Part shown: positions 10,001 through 19,180 of the stretch, piece after piece
Position numbering within the stretch: the stretch's first letter is position 1
Layout of the letters: every line of letters begins with the position of its first letter
From: Acheta domesticus
Lineage: Eukaryota; Arthropoda; Insecta; Orthoptera; Gryllidae
NCBI GenBank assembly: GCA_031308135.1
Contig: JAHLJT010000631.1
Location: 7,941,286 to 8,005,285, forward strand
Direction of reading: 5' to 3'
Length of the DNA stretch: 64,000 nucleotides
Program-made: the position numbers and the translations under genes
Notes under the pieces: generated by a model
The model's database searches: none
The model's input: the letters and a program-made list of their open reading frames with translations, nothing else
What the model was told of the DNA's origin: nothing

Positions 10001-12938
10001 AATCTGAATTAGTGAAATTGTCGCTGATTCAATCAGTGAGAGCCGAAGTCACTGATATCTTCAGTTGAAATGTCTAGTTTCGCTGACAATCAGCGAATTC
10101 GCGAACCTTTTCATAATGACGCCAGTATTTCACTGGTCGTCAGAGGTAAACGTGCCGCGCCACCATCGTTCACTGATCGTTCAGTCGTCACGTTCAACTA
10201 AATGTCAGAGATTTCACTGATTAAAACAGAGAAGTTTCACTGAACCCAAAAGTGTGCCAGATTTTCACTGATTTGTTCAGTTCAATTCACTGAATGTCAG
10301 TGGCAGGGTTATAACTGACACCTCAGTAAATAGTCACTTGTCAATCAGTAGTTTTTCACTGATTAAGACTGAGAGAGTGAGAAGGCATAGCCGGACTCCA
10401 ATCAATTTCCTTCACCAAGTGTTTCGGAAGGAGAAAATATTTTATTTAAATTTGTATTTGTAAGTAACGTATGTAGATGTTCTAGCATCAGTCCAGAGAA
10501 AACCTCCAACACAGGTGAACATGGCAGAATCTTGGCAGAAGCTGTGTATGTTAAAGTCAGAGAAGTATGAAGATGCTCTTTGTGGGTGATTTTAAATCTC
10601 GTTTTCACAAAATTTTAAGCGGTGTTTTTCAATGTAGGGAGTGCTCTCAAAGGACACGCAAAATTTCATGAAAACGTTTCAAAATGGAAAATGGATCAAT
10701 TTCTTATCGATCAGTGAGATTCTAGGCTTCTAGAAATCAATTCTCATACCAAGGATCAAAACAGAACGGGATGGAGTCGGTCTATGCCTTTATAGGGAGG
10801 TATTTAATTCAATTCAATGACGCCTTATTGTACGTGGTGAGACTCAGGACATCAGACTTGTTCTTCCGCCAGATCACCTAAATTTCGCTTCGCCCCTTTC
10901 ACCATCTAGCACAGAAGGTATCACTCCGGCGATGAAACAGACGACTTGAATTTAGCTCAGATGCTTCTTTTAGGCTTGAGGATCTTTTACATGGATTCAA
11001 TCTACAACATGGGATAGCCGGCTTTATTTCATCTCCGACGAAAGGCGTACGGACGATGTTTGCCCTCAAAAATCCACGGCTTCGAACCCGAGAAGGTATA
11101 ACTGTCCGGAACGCTAAGCTTTACACCACAGAAGCCATCTTGGCCACGGAAAAGTTGTCAAGGAAACGTTGACTGCGGGATGCAGTCGGTGTACGCCCTA
11201 ACGGGTAAATTGAAGGCTAGAAATAAAAAGAAGGATGTGCCATTTTCATACTTCAGAGAAAAATGGTTTCTATATATGTTAAATCTATCGGCTCATACAA
11301 CTCCTGACATTTATAATCACCCTGTAATACTACCGAGAAATGCGTCCGGACTTTGGTTCTTATTTATGTTAAAGGGCTTGATTCATTCATCATTATTCTG
11401 GTAAAACGTAATAATGACAGGAATGGCACACACAATCTTTTTTCTACTCCCATTGTATAATTCTGTCATTTGATGACTGCAACCCGTTGCATAATGATAC
11501 TCATTACGATAATCAGATTTCATTATGATACAGGTCCTTGACCAATCACAGAGAAGCATACAAACCAAGTATTGACAATTAATCATTGAGTATCGTTCTC
11601 GTTTCGTTCAGTTGTAAATACTAAATTGCATTGAATATTATATTATGCTTCCCAGTTTTAATTTCTTTTACAGTTAGAATTTTTTACGTGAAATATTATT
11701 TACAATAAATTGGACCGTCGTTTCACTTTGATCCTATTTGTCTAGCGCAGTGATAAACAAAAGATATCTGCGACAGGGTAGGGTAGGAAGCTGTGCGCTA
11801 GGTAGCTTTGACTGAATCCTGCATGTCAACTGCCACATAACAATTTAACTTTACCATACGTCGTAGAAAAAGTACCGTATGAAACTCAATGAATGGGTAT
11901 TAATACACACGTTTGAAGTTTACAATATTCGCTCGTTCCTCGCTCGTATCGTAATATGACACTCGTGTATTAATACCCATCGTTACGTCATCGTTTCATA
12001 ATGTACTTTTTTCTACTCCCACTGTATAACGCGGTCATTTGATGGCTGCAACCAGTTGCATAATGATAGTCATTTCGATAGAGTTTTCATTATGATACAG
12101 GTTCTTGACCAATCACCGAGAAGTTAGAAGGTAACCAAAGCCACCTGCGGCAGCATGCGAGGGTAGATTTAGGTAGCTGTCCACTAGGAGGCCTTGGATA
12201 AATCAACTGTCATGAAACTATTCATTGTAAAAGTTTAACTTACAAAAGTCGTAGAAAAAGTACCGTATGAAAGTCGATGAAATGGGTATTAATACCCTCG
12301 TGTGAAGTTTACGATACTCGTACCCATCATTACGTCGTTTCATAATGTACTATTTTATTTCCAGTCTTCCATTCACCCGCGCGGGTATACCTACCTCTAC
12401 CTACTTACCTACCTACCTATCTCTAGTACAAGCTAAATGGTCTGAGACTCGCCACCAATAAAGACATTTATTTATTTGTTATATTATTTATTTATTAATT
12501 TTATTATTTACTTACTTATCCATTTATTTATTTATATTTAGTTATCCATCTATCTATGTATTTATATATCTATTTATTTACCTATTTATTTATCCATTAT
12601 TTATTTGTTTGTTTATTTATTTACCTGTAGAAGGCGCGCAGGAAGCGCAGCAGTCGCGCCAGCGGGTCCCTCTCCTTCTCGGGACTGCCGCCGCCACCGC
12701 CGCCCGCGCCGTAGCCCAGCGTGCCGCCCGCCCCCGCGCCCGCTCCGCCGCCCGCGCCGCCACCCCCGCCCCCGCACCGCCTGGACGACGCGCGCAGCGA
12801 CGAGATGTAGTGCGCGGGGGCGGGCGGCGCGGCGGGCGCGGACGCGGGCGGCGGCGGCGGCGGCGGCGAGTCCAGCGGCGACGACGGCGGCGTCAGCGCC
12901 TCGCACGGGCTGCTCGCGTGGTTGCGGTCGGCGGCGTC
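662..12938 (-). CDS. NACHT-domain (NLR-like STAND) NTPase gene, four internal exons, partial
   Basis: Four minus-strand exons join as 12938-12625, 8474-8216, 3377-2973 and 979(or 1003)-662. All introns are GT-AG and the phases agree: exon 1 ends with two bases of a codon, exon 2 supplies the third, and later junctions are phase 0. The product is about 332-340 residues of a longer protein. Order: Pro/Ala/Gly-rich linker, a helical segment ending near LRAFYR, a second low-complexity linker, a pre-NACHT strand (LLAPLR then TSEGVV), Walker A GAPGAGKTT, Walker B LLFVLDGYDE, and sensor-1 strand RVLVTC. NACHT ATPases are nucleotide-switched scaffolds, usually cytosolic, and those of the NLR class sense infection or stress through C-terminal repeats, which lie outside this window. 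Exons are far richer in G+C than the introns. No start or stop codon is visible. The NACHT assignment is firm; orthology and function are not known. Confidence 0.85.
1014..1105. repeat. 12-bp tandem repeat (tacacgttgtgg)
   Basis: About seven imperfect copies of tacacgttgtgg sit directly upstream, in minus-strand sense, of the candidate acceptor at 1004. They occupy the place where a branch site and pyrimidine tract would be expected. Confidence 0.75.
1516..1710. mobile_element. Foldback element, ~88-bp arms
   Basis: Left arm 1516-1604 and right arm about 1620-1710 are inverted copies with a short loop. Matching parts include ggagaggggaac with gttcccctctcc, and tcacgagctg with cagctcgtga. This looks like a MITE or foldback insertion in the intron. 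No TSD is clear. Confidence 0.7.
2071..2205. repeat. AT-rich inverted repeat
   Basis: The left arm begins gaatgaaatgaatatatttc and is matched by an inverted right arm ending near aatatattcatttctttc. Arms are about 55 bp with moderate mismatch. It is probably a small MITE in the intron. Confidence 0.55.
2641..2893. repeat. Three-copy inverted/direct GC-rich repeat
   Basis: A ~60-bp block containing gtcgaaacgtcggcaa and gccagccaagatc occurs once inverted (2641-2702) and twice direct (2727-2790, 2831-2890). Spacers contain gaggaagaccacgat twice. The motif style resembles ends of retroelements common in invertebrates, but I cannot name a family. The block lies about 80 bp beyond the donor of the P-loop exon. 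Confidence 0.7.
2973..3377 (-). CDS. NACHT gene, P-loop/Walker B exon
   Basis: The acceptor is ttttccgccag with a good polypyrimidine tract; the donor is GCC|GTGAGTCGC. The 405-nt exon is exactly 135 codons in phase 0. Residues run TSEGVVHEAPRRVLVEG, then Walker A GAPGAGKTTLALRLLHAW, a Gly-rich insertion of about 30 residues, a core strand VQLALFVPLREL, the helix SLAHYLGKELLPKSAL, a short Ala/Gly loop, FAHIWKCLGLLEDR and Walker B LLFVLDGYDEA. The D-G-Y-D-E series is the extended Walker B typical of NACHT rather than AAA or NB-ARC proteins. The Walker A Lys and Thr and the Walker B acidic residues are all present, so nucleotide binding and hydrolysis look possible. The Gly insertion sits in a surface loop between the P-loop helix and the next strand. 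Confidence 0.9.
3409..3545. repeat. Local duplication of a short segment
   Basis: The string aagtactccaaagcaatt occurs near 3421 and again near 3524, both preceded by a gataagaata-like sequence. It abuts the left end of SINE-A copy 1. Confidence 0.6.
3541..4062 (+). mobile_element. SINE-A copy 1 (tRNA-headed)
   Basis: The head carries a Pol III B box, ggttcgagtcccgacg. The body is shared with eight other copies here: gaattcagtcgctgtctgga, ctgctctgatcggtag, ccaggcgaatgccggagcag, acaaacgggccacggaccgc, ttgtcccg. The tail reads acttgcgggactaatgactt. This copy is among the most complete and lies in the intron between the P-loop and Ala-rich exons, antisense to the gene. Confidence 0.8.
4075..6385. 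other. AT-rich intron sequence, nothing recognised
   Basis: About 2.3 kb of low-GC sequence inside the NACHT gene. No ORF with splice signals, no repeat shared with other parts of the window and no RNA gene was seen. Confidence 0.6.
6390..7145. repeat. Purine-rich low-complexity tract
   Basis: The plus strand is mostly A and G (aagaagagagaaaag, ggaaggaaacaaatag, gaggaggagaa), rising to nearly pure purine after about 7000. ORFs here are composition artefacts. Confidence 0.8.
7152..7655 (-). mobile_element. SINE-A copy 2
   Basis: Reverse orientation. Read on the minus strand it starts with an A-box-like atggctcagggcatc, followed by ggcaggattttagacact, ctgctctgatctctag, caggcgaatgccagagcag and the usual body. 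It has the fullest tRNA-like head among the minus copies. It lies in the NACHT intron, sense with the gene. Confidence 0.78.
7660..8210. repeat. Polypurine/polypyrimidine tract (~550 bp)
   Basis: The plus strand is almost only A and G (gaggaggagaagg repeats), so the NACHT pre-mRNA (minus sense) has ~550 nt of pyrimidines directly after the donor at 8215. Long pure tracts of this kind can form triplex (H-DNA) structures. Confidence 0.85.
8216..8474 (-). CDS. NACHT gene, second visible exon (linker to NACHT)
   Basis: The acceptor follows a pyrimidine-rich gtgtgtgttgcag and the donor is a consensus AGA|GTGAGTGAG. The 259-nt exon takes one base to finish the Arg codon of the preceding exon and ends in phase 0. 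Its product runs ELAGRDPPHPPAW, a Pro/Ala-rich segment, a run of about 12 alanines, then EPREPLRLDQLLAPLR. The last stretch looks like the beta strand just before the P-loop module in NLR-type proteins, where a similar L-x-LR-type strand often occurs. The Ala run is encoded by a GCN tract and is probably prone to length change. On the intron side the donor is followed at once by a ~550-nt pyrimidine tract (minus strand). Confidence 0.78.
8549..8746. mobile_element. Foldback MITE with ~90-bp arms
   Basis: The left arm 8549-8640 and right arm 8655-8746 are inverted copies: tgtaccctcg with cgagggtaca, gccttggccc with gggccaaggc, and gcgatggacatccctgac with gtcagggatgtccatcgc. The spacer is only about 14 bp. 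It sits 75 bp upstream of the Ala-rich exon in gene sense. Confidence 0.85.
8770..8975. mobile_element. Foldback MITE family F1, copy 1 (degraded)
   Basis: Inverted arms carry atttcgcgtctttctc and gagaaagacgcgaaat around a centre with gatcgcaagctctgcttgat. The right end runs ttgagaggcaaagttataaa. The same element occurs at 19578-19803 and 52205-52442. Confidence 0.75.
9001..9050. repeat. Short hairpin
   Basis: aacgtccgt, aacg, acggacgtt forms a 9-bp perfect stem with a 4-nt loop at about 9009-9030. It is isolated, with no other signal nearby. Confidence 0.6.
9051..10005. other. Intron sequence, nothing recognised
   Basis: AT-rich, no shared repeat or credible exon was seen. Confidence 0.55.
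10030..10385. repeat. Cluster of CACTGA/TCAGTG motifs
   Basis: About nine exact CACTGA or TCAGTG hexamers lie in about 350 bp, in both orientations, many as ttcactgatt. Two would already be unusual by chance. Dense short motifs of this kind are typical of subterminal regions of DNA transposons, but no clear TIR pair is seen. Confidence 0.6.
10804..11143 (-). mobile_element. SINE-B copy 1 (tRNA-headed)
   Basis: On the minus strand it shows a tRNA-like head with B box gggttcgaagcc, a body with aggcgtac and aagatcctcaagcctaaaag, and a tail attgaattgaattaa at 10804-10818. Same family as 26444-26781 and 49354-49670. Confidence 0.78.
11438..12355. repeat. Tandem duplication (unit ~570 bp and ~350 bp)
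   Basis: Copy 1 (11438-12006) and copy 2 (12007-12355) share ttttttctactccca, ggtccttgaccaatcac-like sequence, cgtagaaaaagtaccgtatg, gggtattaata and tttcataatgtact. Copy 2 has lost a central part. Copy 1 also carries an inverted pair gggtattaatacac / gtgtattaataccc. Confidence 0.7.
12380..12620. repeat. TATTTATT-rich low-complexity tract
   Basis: Runs of tatttattta and variants of tacctacctac abut the donor of the first visible NACHT exon. The intron side is therefore very T-rich on the plus strand (A-rich in pre-mRNA). Confidence 0.75.
12625..12938 (-). CDS. NACHT gene, first visible exon (linker and pre-NACHT helix)
   Basis: The acceptor is a cgctgcccgcag tract ending at 12939 and the donor is CAG|GTAAAT at 12624. 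The 314-nt exon opens in phase 0 with GAC (residues DAADRNHASSPCEALT) and ends with AG of an Arg codon. It encodes an acidic/polar start, a Pro/Ala stretch, the segment AHYISSLRASSRRC, a Gly/Ala-rich stretch, then a charged helical end reading SPEKERDPLARLLRFLRAFY. The last part resembles the helix that often precedes the NACHT strand in NLR-like proteins. No N-terminal effector domain (CARD, DEATH, TIR) is visible, so one or more upstream exons are expected to the right. The competing reading frames of this GC-rich block lack both the splice sites and the compatible phase. Confidence 0.75.
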
Positions 12939-12964
12939 CTGCGGGCAGCGGACAGGCACACGTT

Positions 12965-13135
12965 CACAACCATAGCAATAATAGCAAAATTAATAATAAC
13001 AACAATATTAAACACGATAACAATAATAATAAAAATGATGGCAATAATAATAAAAACGATAACGATAATAATAAAAAAGATAGCAATAATAATAAAAACG
13101 ATAAAAATAATAATAAAAACGATTACAATAATAAT
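12965..13135. repeat. Imperfect AAT/AAC-rich repeat
   Basis: Repeated aataataataaaaacgat-type units start about 30 bp upstream (gene sense) of the acceptor at 12939. Confidence 0.75.
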
Positions 13136-13860
13136 CTTTATACTTACTTTCTATTTTTATGTATTTTTAACACTAAGGGTTTTCGGTTAGAAAACAATTT
13201 GAGCTTTATAGTAAAACAAATTTCAATTTATTTTGGTTTTAAATGGAAGATAGTGGGCCCCAGATATACGGCTTGCTATTTTTTACCGGTACAAACACTG
13301 AAGTTTAATAAAATCGTGAAATAATGCTACCTGCTGTCCACAGTCATTTTGTTCTACGTGTGGCATTTGGTTGTAGTTTCGTCACATGTGCAGGCAAGTC
13401 CGTGGGTGTAATGTTACACGAGTAGTCGTGTTTACAAAGACTGTGCAAACGTGCATGTACAGGAGAAGGTGGATAAGTTACTCTCGATGAAGTCCATACT
13501 TTTTTAAATGGTATGTAAGTCCATGTAAAGTTTTACTCCAGAATCTTTGCCTGCAATATGTGTGAACAATCACTCTGAGATATCCGCTTAACGTTTTTTT
13601 TTCTCTTAGTGTATTCTACTAAAGACAGTGCTTTTGAAGCATTGCTTCAGGAACACTGAAAATGACCAAAAATAAATTATAAGTTTAATTTATACAAATA
13701 TATTGAATCCAAAAGTATTATTTATTGTAAAATTCCGGGTAATTATAAATGGGACAAAACGTTCAGGGATTGGAAGACAATAAAATATTTACATTCTTCG
13801 ATTTTACACTCAATTCTGAGAGTTTCTTCTTTGTCGCCGTTAAATTTTGGCGGGTTTTCA
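13136..13860. other. AT-rich, nothing recognised
   Basis: No exon with splice sites and no shared repeat was seen. Confidence 0.5.
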
Positions 13861-13861
13861 C

Positions 13862-13862
13862 C

Positions 13863-13919
<57 letters not shown>
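13862..13919. repeat. (AAT)n microsatellite
   Basis: About 19 perfect AAT triplets. Confidence 0.95.
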
Positions 13920-15180
13920 TTGATCATATGATAGAAGACCGGCACTGCTATTCACGATTCAGAGAAAAAAACCTTTCAAGGAGATCGAAAATCATGATAC
14001 GCAGGAGTTTAGAAATGGAAATCAGCCGGATGTGGGTTGTCGGAACACAAATAGTGCAAATAGTTATCAGTCCTCCGAAATTTGTTCCGCATAATGTTCG
14101 TAAGAACTAGCTCAAACTTTTATGTCATTCAATATATAGGAAAATCCTTCACATCGCGTCATTGGGAACACTCCGTGTCTTGAGTAGAGCATTGTAGAAG
14201 TACTGTTACAAAACCGTTGTTTTGTACTCGGCGATCTTCAAAACGTAATGCTTCTTTATTGCTTCGAAACAGAAGTTTTAACGCATTAAAATAGGCTTCA
14301 TGCACTATTTACGAGAAAGTGAACGAGAACAAGAAAAAATGACCACCTATACAATTATGAAAATTTCCTCCATTTTCTATCATCTTACGATGACATGATT
14401 TGGACATAGTTCTTATCGACCTATCCCTTCATGAAGTAAAGAGCGTCAAAATTATTTACGAATATCATAAGGGCCTCTTTGTGTTGGAACTGCCGCAAAC
14501 AGCGATTACTGTTTCCAAATCCCTCTCGACTCGGGCTAGGGGAGGTTAGGCAACACTCCATACACACCTGTAGTTCCGAGAGCTTGGGTTGCCGACGTTT
14601 TGTGTTGCATCGTTTATACTATCAGGTAACCAGGTAGCGAGGTAGAATTAATTTAATGAACTTGAGAACTTTGCCTGAGAAACAAGCTTATGTTACATAT
14701 AGGCGTTCAAAGTACACAGGCCAAGCGTATGTTCAGTTGTATGTCACGGACTACACTGATGACCACGCTCTAAAGAGAGAAGGATTTTGCTATGAGTAAC
14801 TCACAATTGCATTATAATTTTCGAAGTATTTCTTAGTCACAACTACTACACTATTATATAGCATTCCAGCGACCATTCTTATTCCAGTTTCTCTTCACAC
14901 TGCGTCCAGAAAGTGAAGTAGGAGTAAAAATCGAAAGATAATTCCGAAAGGACGATCACTGAAGTAAGTGCCTACGACATCCAATATCTCCCCTTGTGAT
15001 GCATTTCATTATCAATCCGAATATTCATGTTCAGCCACTCACGTGTTTTCATTCCACACACTGAAAGGTAATCTCGTAAACGAGTCCATAAATCCACGTA
15101 GCAGTATAACACAATTCACTACTTGCCTTCCTTCGCCTGTTCATGAACGTCCTTTCATTACTAACGTGTTCGAAAACGGG
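13920..15180. other. Unassigned sequence
   Basis: Moderate-AT sequence with no supported feature. Confidence 0.5.
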
Positions 15181-15420
15181 CGATTTGCCGGCGATGAGCC
15201 GAAGCGCGTAAAGAGATAGCAGGGCGCCAAGCGACGGTCTTTCATCGCGCAGCGCGGGGCTTTCAAAAGCGGAAGCACCTTTAGTGACTTCCCGGCGAGT
15301 GGGCGAGCCTTCACAGGAAACCTCCCGGACGCGGGCGACTGCAGCTACGAAATTCGGCAGCTCCCGCTCGTTATCTTTTCCTTAAGGCGGAAAGGAGAAG
15401 GAAATGGACGAGCCGGTCGA
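15180..15420. promoter_or_regulatory. CpG-rich island, no ORF
   Basis: A CpG-rich patch in AT-rich surroundings (gggcgatttgccggcgatga, cgcgcagcgcggggc). It may be regulatory; this is inferred from composition only. Confidence 0.3.
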
Positions 15421-15599
15421 GATGGATGGATGGAAGGAAAGCAAGGAGGAGATTCGAGAGGTAAAGATGCGGGTGGGTGGCTACGGGATGGTAAGATGGA
15501 GGCTGTGTGGATTTTGAGGAAGGATGAAGTTAGAAGCGAGGAATTGTGTCGTGAACAGGGAATACGAAATACGAATAACGAAAGAATCGGAACAGGGAA

Positions 15600-16012
15600 T
15601 ACGGAGCGGGGAGTCTGAAGCGGAGGAACTGTAGCGGGGAGCCGAGAGCGGGGAGTGTGAAGCGGGGAGTGTGAAGCGGGGGGGTCGAGAGCGGGGAGTC
15701 AGAAGCGGGGAGTGTGAAGCGGGGGGGTCGAGAGCGGGGAGTCTGAAGCGGGGAGTCGAAAGCGGGTGTCAAGAGCGGGGCGTCAAGAGCGGGGAGTCTG
15801 AAGCGGGGAGTCTGAAGCGGGGAGTCTGAAGCGGGGAGTCTGAAGCGGGGAGTCTGAAGCGGGGAGTCTGAAGCGGGGAGTCTGAAGCGGGGAGTCTGAA
15901 GCGGGGAGTCGAGAGCGGGGAGTCGAGAGCGGGGAGTCGAGAGCGGGGAGTCGAGAGCGGGGTGTCGAGAGCGGGGAGTCGAGAACGGTGAACCGGGAGC
16001 GGGGAGTCGGAA
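15600..16012. repeat. ~14-bp GC-rich minisatellite
   Basis: About 28 copies of gcggggagtctgaa and the variant gcggggagtcgaga. Variants are grouped: the tctgaa type clusters at 15790-15905 and the tcgaga type after it. Confidence 0.9.
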
Positions 16013-16184
16013 GCAGGAAAGGAGAGTTGGAGAGTGGTGATGAAGGTGGAGAAGAGAGCAGAAAAGAGGTGGGACAGATATGTATGGACGGTATGGTAAG
16101 CAGGGACGCTAGGGTATGAGAACGAGGAGTGTGGGAGGACGGGAGAACGGGAGAGAGAAGTTGAGGCGCGACTGAGGCGGGTGG

Positions 16185-18868
16185 CTGGGCGGGAGGCTGG
16201 GCGGGATGGTTGGGCGGGATGGTTGGGCGGGATGGTTGGGCGGGATGGCTGGGCGGGATGGTTGGGCGGGCGAGCGGCTGGGCGTGTTGGCTGAGCGGGA
16301 CAGCTAGGCGAGCGATTGGTGGGCACGGTCGGGCGGGACGGTCGGGCGGGATGGTTGGGCGGAACGGTCGTGCGAGATGGTTGGGCGGAACGGTCGGACG
16401 GAATAGTCGGGTGGGACGGTCGGGTGGGACGGTCGGGCGGGACGGTCGGGCGGGACGGTCGGGCGGGACGGTCGGGCGGGACGGTCGGGCGGGACGGTCG
16501 GGCGGGACGGTCGGGCGGGACGGTCGGGCGGGACGGTCGGGCGGGACGGTCGGGCGGGACGGTCGGGCGGGACGGTCGGGCGGGACGGTCGGGCGGGACG
16601 GTCGGGCGGGACGGTCGGGCGGGACGGTCGGGCGGGACGGTCGGGCGGGACGGTCGGGCGGGACGGTCGGGCGGGACGGTCGGGCGGGACGGTCGGGCGG
16701 GACGGTCGGGCGGGACGGTCGGGCGGGACGGTCGGGCGGGACGGTCGGGCGGGACGGTCGGGCGGGACGGTCGGGCGGGACGGTCGGGCGGGACGGTCGG
16801 GCGGGACGGTCGGGCGGGACGGTCGGGCGGGACGGTCGGGCGGGACGGTCGGGCGGGACGGTCGGGCGGGACGGTCGGGCGGACGGTCGGGCGGGACGGT
16901 CGGGCGGGACGGTCGGGCGGGACGGTCGGGCGGGACGGTCGGGCGGGACGATCGGGCGGGACGGTCGGGCGGGACGGTCGGGCGGGACGATCGGGCGGGA
17001 CGGTCGGGCGGGACGGTCGGGCGGACGGTCGGGCGGGACGGTCGGGCGGGACGGTCGGGCGGGACGGTCGGGCGGGACGGTCGGGCGGGACGATCGGGCG
17101 GGACGGTCGGGCGGGACGGTCGGGCGGGACGGTCGGGCGGGACGGTCGGGCGGGACGGTCGGGCGGGACGGTCGGGCGGGACGGTCGGGCGGGACGGTCG
17201 GGCGGGACGGTCGGGCGGGACGGTCGGGCGGGACGGTCGGGCGGGACGGTCGGGCGGGGACGATCGGGCGGGGACGGTCGGGCGGGACGGTCGGGCGGGA
17301 CGGTCGGGCGGGACGGTCGGGCGGGACGGTCGGGCGGGACGGGGCGGGCGGGACGGTCGGGCGGGACGGTCGGGCGGGACGGTCGGGCGGGACGGTCGGG
17401 CGGGACGGTCGGGCGGGACGATCGGGCGGGACGGTCGGGCGGGACGGTCGGGCGGGACGGTCCGGGCGGGACGGTCGGGCGGGACGGTCGGGCGGGACGG
17501 TCGGGCGGGACGGTCGGGCGGGACGGTCGGGCGGGACGGTCGGGCGGGACGGTCGGGCGGGACGGTCGGGCGGGACGGTCGGGCGGGACGGTCGGGCGGG
17601 ACGGTCGGGCGGGACGGTCGGGCGGGACGGTCGGGCGGGACGGTCGGGCGGGACGGTCGGGCGGGACGGTCGGGCGGGACGGTCGGGCGGGACGGTTCGG
17701 GCGGGACGGTCGGGCGGGACGGTCGGGCGGGACGGTCGGGCGGGACGGTCGGGCGGGACGGTCGGGCGGGACGGTCGGGCGGGACGGTCGGGCGGGACGG
17801 TCGGGCGGGACGGTCGGGCGGGACGGTCGGGCGGGACGGTCGGGCGGGACGGTCGGGCGGGACGGTCGGGCGGGACGATAGGGCGGGACGGTCGGGCGGG
17901 ACGGTCGGGCGGGACGGTCGGGCGGGACGGTCGGGCGGGACGGTCGGGCGGGACGGTCGGGCGGGACGGTCGGGCGGGACGGTCGGGCGGGACGGTCGGG
18001 CGGGACGGTCGGGCGGGACGGTCGGGCGGGACGATCGGGCGGGACGGTCGGGCGGGACGGTCGGGCGGGACGATCGGGCGGGACGGTCGGGCGGGACGGT
18101 CGGGCGGGACGGTCGGGCGGGACGGTCGGGCGGGACGGTCGGGCGGGACGGTCGGGCGGGACGGTCGGGCGGGACGGTCGGGCGGGACGGTCGGGCGGGA
18201 CGGTCGGGCGGGACGGTCGGGCGGGACGGTCGGGCGGGACGGTCGGGCGGGACGGTCGGGCGGGACGGTCGGGCGGGACGGTCGGGCGGGACGGTCGGGC
18301 GGGACGATCGGGCGGGACGGTCGGGCGGGACGGTCGGGCGGGACGGTCGGGCGGGACGGTCGGGCGGGACGGTCGGGCGGGACGGTCGGGCGGGACGGTC
18401 GGGCGGGACGATCGGGCGGGACGGTCGGGCGGGACGGTCGGGCGGGACGATCGGGCGGGACGGTCGGGCGGGACGGTCGGGCGGGACGGTCGGGCGGGAC
18501 GGTCGGGCGGGACGGTCGGGCGGGACGGTCGGGCGGGACGGTCGGGCGGGGACGGTCGGGCGGGACGATCGGGCGGGACGGTCGGGCGGGACGGTCGGGC
18601 GGGACGATCGGGCGGGACGGTCGGGCGGGACGGTCGGGCGGGACGGTCGGGCGGGACGGTCGGGCGGGACGGTCGGGCGGGACGGTCGGGCGGGGACGAT
18701 CGGGCGGGACGGTCGGGCGGGACGGTCGGGCGGGACGATCGGGCGGGACGGTCGGGCGGGACGGTCGGGCGGGACGGTCGGGCGGGACGGTCGGGCGGGA
18801 CGGTCGGGCGGGACGGTCGGGCGGGACGGTCGGGCGGGACGGTCGGGCGGGACGGTCGGGCGGGCGGC
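16185..18868. repeat. 13-bp GC-rich satellite (gacggtcgggcgg)n
   Basis: A diverged leader (16185-16430, units like gggcgggatggtt) is followed by about 185 nearly identical 13-bp units to 18868. Because 13 is not a multiple of three, all three frames stay open and give a spurious 895-codon ORF. G runs of 2-4 bases recur every few bases, so G-quadruplex formation on the plus strand is likely. A variant gacgatc unit recurs in pairs spaced 39 bp, which suggests higher-order structure. Confidence 0.95.
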
Positions 18869-19009
18869 GAGGCAGAAGACGGGGCGAGACGCTGTAGCGC
18901 TGGACGGGCAGGCGAACGGCTGGGCTGGGCTGGGACCGGCGAGGGGGAAGCGATTAAGACGGCGATGGGCCGCCAGCGCCTTAAAGCGCCCGCCTCCCTT
19001 TCAGCTGCT

Positions 19010-19180
19010 GTTTAGGAACTGGCCCTAATTGCCGCGATAAATTAGCACACGTTTCTTGCCTGGGGCCCCCACCCCCGCTCCTGCGCCTCCAGGGGCCGGT
19101 GTCTCGTGGCCCTCCCCTGCTCCGGCCGCCTCGGGCAGCTGCGCCCAGAAGGAACCTCCGAAGGGGAAACAGGGAAGTAC
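19010..19180. promoter_or_regulatory. GC-rich island with AT-rich core motif
   Basis: Contains cctaattgccgcgataaatt beside GC-rich sequence. There is no convincing ORF on either strand. Candidate regulatory element, inferred. Confidence 0.3.

Noticed and set aside
16210..18897. 895-codon plus-strand ORF rich in Gly-Arg
   Set aside because: It is the 13-bp satellite read in frame. Because the unit length is not a multiple of 3, all three frames cycle and lack stops. There is no start or splice context and no non-repetitive part.
19010..19180. Additional 5' exon of the NACHT gene
   Set aside because: GC-rich and open on the minus strand, but no acceptor/donor pair gives a phase that joins the exon at 12938, and the translation is low complexity.
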